Source: Oceanospirillaceae bacterium UBA2001
GTDB lineage: Bacteria; Pseudomonadota; Gammaproteobacteria; Pseudomonadales; Balneatricaceae
Reading direction: 5' to 3'
Assembly (NCBI GenBank): GCA_002335115.1
Contig: DDCR01000014.1
Location: 1-10,500, forward strand
DNA: 10,500 nt
The notes beneath the pieces are model-generated. The model did no database searches. It was given only the letters and a program-made list of their open reading frames with translations, and had not been told where the DNA came from. Numbering within the stretch: the stretch's first letter is position 1; every line of letters starts with the position of its first letter. This document shows, in pieces, positions 7,380-10,500 of the stretch. Made by a program: the position numbers and the translations under genes.

Positions 7380-8575
7380 TGCCGTTACCCTTTATTGTGT
7401 CCCTAAATATGCCCCCATCATTGCCCCAGTCATCGAGCGTGTTGCCTCCTTTGAGTCTGTATATTCATGTTCCTTGGTGTGTGCGTAAGTGCCCCTATTG
7501 TGACTTTAATTCCCACGCAACTGATGGTGGAGAGGCCATTCCCGAAGCCTTATATCTTAATGCGTTGCTGAGCGACTTAGCCACTGAACTGGCAACGGTG
7601 AGTGGCCGTACCTTACATAGTATTTTTTTTGGTGGTGGCACGCCTAGCTTAATGAGTGCCGCAGGCATTGGTGAAATTCTGACTTTTGTCAAAGCTAATA
7701 TTACCTGTGAAAGTAATATGGAGGTGACCTTAGAAGCCAATCCAGGCACCTTTGAACAAATGAAATTTGCAGGTTTTCTTGAGCAGGGTGTGAATCGCTT
7801 ATCTATTGGTGTGCAAAGTTTTGATGATCAATGCTTAAACGCCTTAGGGCGGATTCATAGTGCTGGACAAGCTAAGCTGGCCATCAGTAAAGCCCAAGCA
7901 TTAGGCTTTAAACGCATTAATATAGATTTGATGCATGGGCTGCCGGGGCAGAACTTGAAGCAGGGCCTTGCTGACCTAGATCAAGCCTTAGATTTTGGTA
8001 CGGACCATTTATCTTGGTATCAACTGACCATTGAGCCTAATACTGAGTTTCATAGCCGTCCTCCTAATTTACCCAATGAAGATATTCTTTCTGAGATCCA
8101 AGATCAAGGGCAGTTACTTATTGAAGCTGCTGGCTTGAGCCAGTATGAAATCTCGGCCTACGCCAAACGGGGTAGCCAAGCACAACACAATGTCAATTAT
8201 TGGAATTTTGGGGATTATATCGGCGCAGGCGCTGGGGCCCATGGCAAAATAAGTGCTTGGCATGATGGGGCCATGATCATACAGCGGCGCGCAAAACTGC
8301 GCCAACCTAAAGCTTATATGGCCGCTATATCTGCTCTGAGTTCAAGCCATTATGTCGCGCCAGAAGAAATTAAATTGGAGTTCTTTATGAACATTCTTCG
8401 GTTACAAAATGGCGTCCCTACAGCTAATTATTTAGCCCTTACAGGACAATCCTTGGCACATGCAGAACCTTCGATTGCTGCAGCCAGAAAGGCGGGTTTG
8501 ATGCAGCCAGATCGGCTTCAAGCTAGTCCTTTAGGGTGGCGTTTTCTAAATGACTTATTGCGCTATTTTGAGTAG
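7379..8575 (+). CDS. hemW: Radical SAM heme chaperone HemW
   Basis: This 398-residue protein was long annotated as an oxygen-independent coproporphyrinogen III oxidase; the HemW family is now known as a heme-binding chaperone that delivers heme to membrane respiratory enzymes. The radical SAM cluster motif C34-x3-C38-x2-C41 followed by D-F is intact, and the G-G-G-T-P-S motif starts at G85. Y-x-x-S-x-Y-A-K and H-N-x-x-Y-W near 260-275 are also typical of the family. The start at 7379 is chosen because it overlaps the rdgB stop and has no own ribosome binding site, which fits translational coupling. An alternative ATG at 7409 is closer to the usual family start, so the first 10 residues are uncertain. 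The C-terminus abuts a convergent gene, with one base between them. Confidence 0.95.
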   Translation: MPLPFIVSLNMPPSLPQSSSVLPPLSLYIHVPWCVRKCPYCDFNSHATDGGEAIPEALYLNALLSDLATELATVSGRTLHSIFFGGGTPSLMSAAGIGEILTFVKANITCESNMEVTLEANPGTFEQMKFAGFLEQGVNRLSIGVQSFDDQCLNALGRIHSAGQAKLAISKAQALGFKRINIDLMHGLPGQNLKQGLADLDQALDFGTDHLSWYQLTIEPNTEFHSRPPNLPNEDILSEIQDQGQLLIEAAGLSQYEISAYAKRGSQAQHNVNYWNFGDYIGAGAGAHGKISAWHDGAMIIQRRAKLRQPKAYMAAISALSSSHYVAPEEIKLEFFMNILRLQNGVPTANYLALTGQSLAHAEPSIAAARKAGLMQPDRLQASPLGWRFLNDLLRYFE

Positions 8576-8576
8576 G

Positions 8577-9020
8577 TTACTGCTCTAAATAGAAGCTTTG
8601 GCTGAACTTTAAGGGAATGGCATCACTCTTCAGATCGGGTTGTATCTGTAGGTCAAAACGCCACATCTCGCCTTCAGTAAAACGCAAGGGAGCGATATAA
8701 TAAATGGCATTTTTTTCTTTAACTTGTATAAATTCTAACTTTATTAGCTGCCCTACGATGTTAGTGCGGGTGCCCGTAACCATGGCGGGTAATGGTTCTT
8801 TAGTGGTATTGTCAATGATGGAAATGTTTAATAATGCACGGTTTCTTGCTCGCGTAAAGCCATAGGTTTGAGCCACTTCAGGTGACACAATCATGGTATT
8901 AAAGGCATTGTAGTGAATGGCATAATTTTGGCTTTGAATAGCTTGTTCTGCATGAATGGGAAGGGTCAGCGACGCAAATAATAAACCACATATAAGGCTC
9001 AAATGGCGGATAGTTGTCAT
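8577..9020 (-). CDS. DUF4426 family exported protein
   Basis: This 147-residue protein has a typical signal peptide (Arg5, hydrophobic core about 8-20, probable cleavage after I-H-A at 24) and a mature part of about 120 residues rich in predicted beta strands, so it should be periplasmic. The pattern Y-A-I-H-Y-N-A-F-N-T near 33-42 and the run R-A-L-L-N-I-S-I-I-D fit the DUF4426 family of small gammaproteobacterial proteins often found near rdgB, hemW and yggT. No function is established that I know of. Its stop lies one base from the hemW stop, so the two transcripts converge. A ribosome binding site (AGGA) is visible but lies rather far (about 13 bases) from the start. Confidence 0.8.
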   Translation of the reverse strand: MTTIRHLSLICGLLFASLTLPIHAEQAIQSQNYAIHYNAFNTMIVSPEVAQTYGFTRARNRALLNISIIDNTTKEPLPAMVTGTRTNIVGQLIKLEFIQVKEKNAIYYIAPLRFTEGEMWRFDLQIQPDLKSDAIPLKFSQSFYLEQ

Positions 9021-9021
9021 G

Positions 9022-9204
9022 TTAGGTGGGTTTCCTAGATGTGATTGGGTGGCAGGTTTGACGAGATTTCAATTGTGCGCGATTCGCGGCGGAAAGTAAA
9101 AGATAAACCGAGTCCAAAAAAGACAAGCCAACAACTTGCAAAAGCCATGAGGTCGTTAAATTTTGGGGTTGGTTCTGGCGATGTACGGGTTTATACATGC
9201 GCAT
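9022..9204 (-). CDS. Doubtful small reading frame upstream of the DUF4426 gene
   Basis: This 60-codon frame has one hydrophobic segment (about 19-39, W-L-L-Q-V-V-G-L and Y-L-L-L-S-A-A) with a basic N-terminus, which would fit a single-pass small membrane protein. Its stop lies one base from the DUF4426 ATG, a spacing that would allow translational coupling. Against it, there is no ribosome binding site before either candidate ATG (9204 or 9198), the C-terminal part looks random, and the TATAAA at 9190-9195 would place transcription start inside the frame. I recognise no family. Confidence 0.18.
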   Translation of the reverse strand: MRMYKPVHRQNQPQNLTTSWLLQVVGLSFLDSVYLLLSAANRAQLKSRQTCHPITSRKPT

Positions 9205-9234
9205 TCGCAGGTTAGTTATTTAGTCATATTTTTT

Positions 9235-9243
9235 TGGTAAAAT
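9235..9243 (+). promoter_or_regulatory. Extended -10 promoter candidate for yggT-xseB-ispA
   Basis: TGGTAAAAT at 9235-9243 fits the extended -10 pattern TGnTATAAT with one mismatch, within an AT-rich stretch. No good -35 lies 17 bases upstream, but extended -10 promoters can do without one. It would give a leader of about 100 bases before yggT. Confidence 0.4.
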
Positions 9244-9276
9244 GCTGAACCTTGTGAGAGTTAAGCACGCATCCTT

Positions 9277-9307
9277 AGTAGTCTCAATGCACTCAATATG
9301 AGACACT
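9277..9307 (+). other. Leader hairpin upstream of yggT
   Basis: AGT-a-GTCTCA (9277-9286) pairs with TGAGAC-ACT (9299-9307) as nine base pairs with one bulged A, around a 12-base loop. It has no T-run after it, so it is not an ordinary terminator. It could be an mRNA leader structure or, as DNA, a dyad operator. Confidence 0.35.
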
Positions 9308-9351
9308 ATTAACAACGGTTTACACAAGTTGATTCAGGGCGTTGTTTGATC

Positions 9352-9933
9352 ATGACAAATGCAGGTGTTTTTTTAGTACAAACAGTTTTTGGGCTTTACC
9401 TCACTATGGTAATCGTACGGTTTATGTTGCAGTTGGCTCAGGCTGATTTTTATAACCCGATTGCCCAAGCTGTAGTCAAGTTAACCCAACCCTTTGTGGC
9501 AGTGTTACAAAAGGTGATGCCGCGCACGGGTCGTTTTAGCATAGCCACTCTAGTACTCGGCTTTTTTGTCCAGATGTTATTAATTCTAGTCGTGTTAATC
9601 ATTGCAGGTTTTGGGCTACCTAATCCGCTGGACTTGGCAGCATGGAGTATTATCGGTTTAGCCTCTCAAGTGCTAGATTTGTTATTCTTTGCCATTCTTG
9701 CAAGTATTGTTTTGAGTTGGCTGGCGCCTCAAACAAAGCACCCTGGGGCTTTTTTACTGCATCAACTCACGGAACCAGTGATGAGTCCAGCAAGGCGCAT
9801 GCTGCCTAATCTTGGCGGCTTAGACTTTTCACCCATCCTGGTGTTCATTATGATTAATTTAGTGGACATGCTGGTGATACAAAATTTAGCATCAAGCTAT
9901 GGTATGCCCCGTGGTTTGGTCTTGGGATTATAG
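9352..9933 (+). CDS. yggT: YggT family membrane protein
   Basis: This integral inner-membrane protein has about 193 residues and two related YGGT halves, as in the E. coli protein. The first half carries the signature D-F-Y-N-P then V-K-L-T-Q-P (about 33-48). The second has L-T-E-P then [14 protein letters not shown] (about 141-162). Hydrophobic helices lie at about 4-25, 60-80, 95-125 and 160-180. Reported roles of the family concern osmotic or potassium stress and cell envelope or division; none can be read from the sequence. The ATG at 9352 aligns with the usual family start; a TTG two codons earlier is better spaced from AGGG (9336-9339) and cannot be excluded. It lies two bases from xseB, an uncommon neighbour for a gene that often sits with proC/yggS. 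Confidence 0.92.
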   Translation: MTNAGVFLVQTVFGLYLTMVIVRFMLQLAQADFYNPIAQAVVKLTQPFVAVLQKVMPRTGRFSIATLVLGFFVQMLLILVVLIIAGFGLPNPLDLAAWSIIGLASQVLDLLFFAILASIVLSWLAPQTKHPGAFLLHQLTEPVMSPARRMLPNLGGLDFSPILVFIMINLVDMLVIQNLASSYGMPRGLVLGL

Positions 9934-9935
9934 TC

Positions 9936-10181
9936 ATGACTAAAGAAAAAATTGCCATTGCATTTGATTTTGAAGCCTCTTTGGCTGAGTTAGAAACTTT
10001 AGTGCAGCAAATGGAGCAGGGTGATCTCACCTTAGAAGACTCCTTAGCTGCTTTTGAACGAGGCATTTCGTTGACCCGTGGCTGCCAAGCCGCTTTGGCG
10101 CAAGCCGAACAAAAGGTTAACTTGTTGATGCAAGACGCTCAGGGTCGAGTGGTTGAGCAGCCTTTCAGTAAGGAATCTTAA
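9936..10181 (+). CDS. xseB: Exodeoxyribonuclease VII small subunit
   Basis: This 81-residue subunit, several copies of which assemble with one XseA chain to form exonuclease VII, takes part in single-stranded DNA degradation and repair in the cytoplasm. The family core is complete: [12 protein letters not shown] then [18 protein letters not shown] (about 11-43), followed by a helix with [12 protein letters not shown]. Length is normal. GGGA lies 8 bases before the ATG, which follows the yggT stop after two bases. xseB-ispA adjacency is the usual arrangement in gammaproteobacteria. Confidence 0.96.
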   Translation: MTKEKIAIAFDFEASLAELETLVQQMEQGDLTLEDSLAAFERGISLTRGCQAALAQAEQKVNLLMQDAQGRVVEQPFSKES

Positions 10182-10183
10182 AC

Positions 10184-10500
10184 TTGGACTTTGATTCATT
10201 AGACGACTTTCTCAACCATTCTCAAAACCGTGTGCAGCAATACCTAAACACGGCCATTAACCAGCGTCGTGCCAGTGGTGTTTTATCCCAAGCCATGGCC
10301 TATAGTGCCGTTCGTGGTGGTAAGCGAGTCAGAGCCGCCTTGGTGTATGGTGCTGCCCGCGCATGTGGTGTCGATCATACAAGCTTAGACCCCCTAGCCG
10401 CAGCAGTTGAAGCCATGCACGCGTATTCTTTGATTCATGATGATCTGCCTGCTATGGACGACGATGCCTTACGCCGTGGTCAGCCTAGTTGCCATATTGC
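10184..10500 (+). CDS. ispA: Farnesyl diphosphate synthase (geranyltranstransferase), 5' part
   Basis: The first 105 codons of a polyprenyl synthase that condenses isopentenyl diphosphate with allylic diphosphates to make farnesyl diphosphate for quinones and undecaprenyl carriers. The frame is open to the window end. It shows G-G-K-R-V-R near 46-51, then A-A-V-E-x-M-H-A-Y-S-L-I-H-D-D-L-P-A-M split across about 72-91, with D86, D87 and D92 of the first aspartate-rich motif, and R-R-G following. I place the start at the TTG at 10184: AAGGA lies about 9 bases upstream, the xseB stop ends two bases before it, and the first residues (M-D-F) align with the E. coli protein. There is no in-frame ATG before the conserved core. 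dxs would be expected next. Confidence 0.93.
   Translation, partial: MDFDSLDDFLNHSQNRVQQYLNTAINQRRASGVLSQAMAYSAVRGGKRVRAALVYGAARACGVDHTSLDPLAAAVEAMHAYSLIHDDLPAMDDDALRRGQPSCHI

Larger units (their letters stand above)
9021..9351. other. Divergent intergenic region between the DUF4426 gene and yggT
   Basis: This gap of about 330 bases must hold a promoter for each flanking gene, since they are transcribed away from each other. Toward yggT there is an extended -10 candidate and a leader hairpin, both listed separately. On the minus strand a TATAAA lies at 9190-9195, without a good -35, and could serve the DUF4426 gene. A 60-codon minus-strand reading frame (9022-9204) also lies here and is listed separately as doubtful. 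Confidence 0.5.

Noticed and set aside
7379..8575. Annotation of this gene as oxygen-independent coproporphyrinogen III oxidase (HemN)
   Set aside because: The short N-terminus, the C-x3-C-x2-C-D-F form and adjacency to rdgB fit HemW rather than the longer HemN enzymes.
9854..10066. Minus-strand frame over the yggT-xseB junction
   Set aside because: It is an antisense shadow of two clear genes.

Overview
The window looks like chromosomal DNA of a moderate-GC gammaproteobacterium, probably marine or aquatic. The evidence is the set of housekeeping genes (rdgB, hemW, a DUF4426 gene, yggT, xseB, ispA), which are typical of gammaproteobacterial genomes, and a periplasmic solute-binding ABC operon of a type I associate with marine proteobacteria. 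I cannot name a genus from the sequence alone. Coding density is high. I see no insertion sequence, CRISPR array, tRNA, rRNA or prophage gene.

Region 1 (1-4500) is an ABC uptake operon on the + strand: a family 1 periplasmic binding protein (140-1387), two MalF/MalG-type permeases (1504-2532 and 2564-3445), and a 336-residue protein made of two SnoaL/NTF2-like domains (3456-4466). A strong intrinsic terminator-like hairpin (1420-1460) separates the binding-protein gene from the permeases and probably sets a high binding-protein:permease ratio. No ATP-binding subunit lies in the window, so the ATPase must be encoded upstream of position 1 or elsewhere.

Region 2 (4467-6741) starts with a 255-base non-coding stretch that holds several consecutive inverted repeats and ends in a perfect GntR/FadR-type palindrome just before the ribosome binding site. 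It leads into a single-chain iron-sulfur L-serine ammonia-lyase (4722-6110) and, 16 bases later, an XRE-cupin transcriptional regulator (6127-6741). The two probably form an amino-acid catabolic operon with a local regulator.

Region 3 (6774-8575) holds rdgB (nucleotide pool sanitation) and hemW (radical SAM heme chaperone), which overlap by one base and are translationally coupled. They meet a convergent, minus-strand DUF4426 gene (8577-9020) that encodes a small exported protein.

Region 4 (9021-10500) begins with a divergent intergenic gap of about 330 bases, with a candidate extended -10 promoter and a leader hairpin. It continues with yggT (membrane protein), xseB (exonuclease VII small subunit) and the 5' part of ispA (farnesyl diphosphate synthase), which starts at a TTG codon and runs off the window end. 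yggT and xseB are 2 bases apart, as are xseB and ispA, so these three form one tight operon.

I found no clearly new multi-gene system. The least ordinary parts are the ABC operon with its tandem SnoaL/NTF2 protein and no ATPase, and the structured, palindrome-bearing leader of the serine ammonia-lyase gene.
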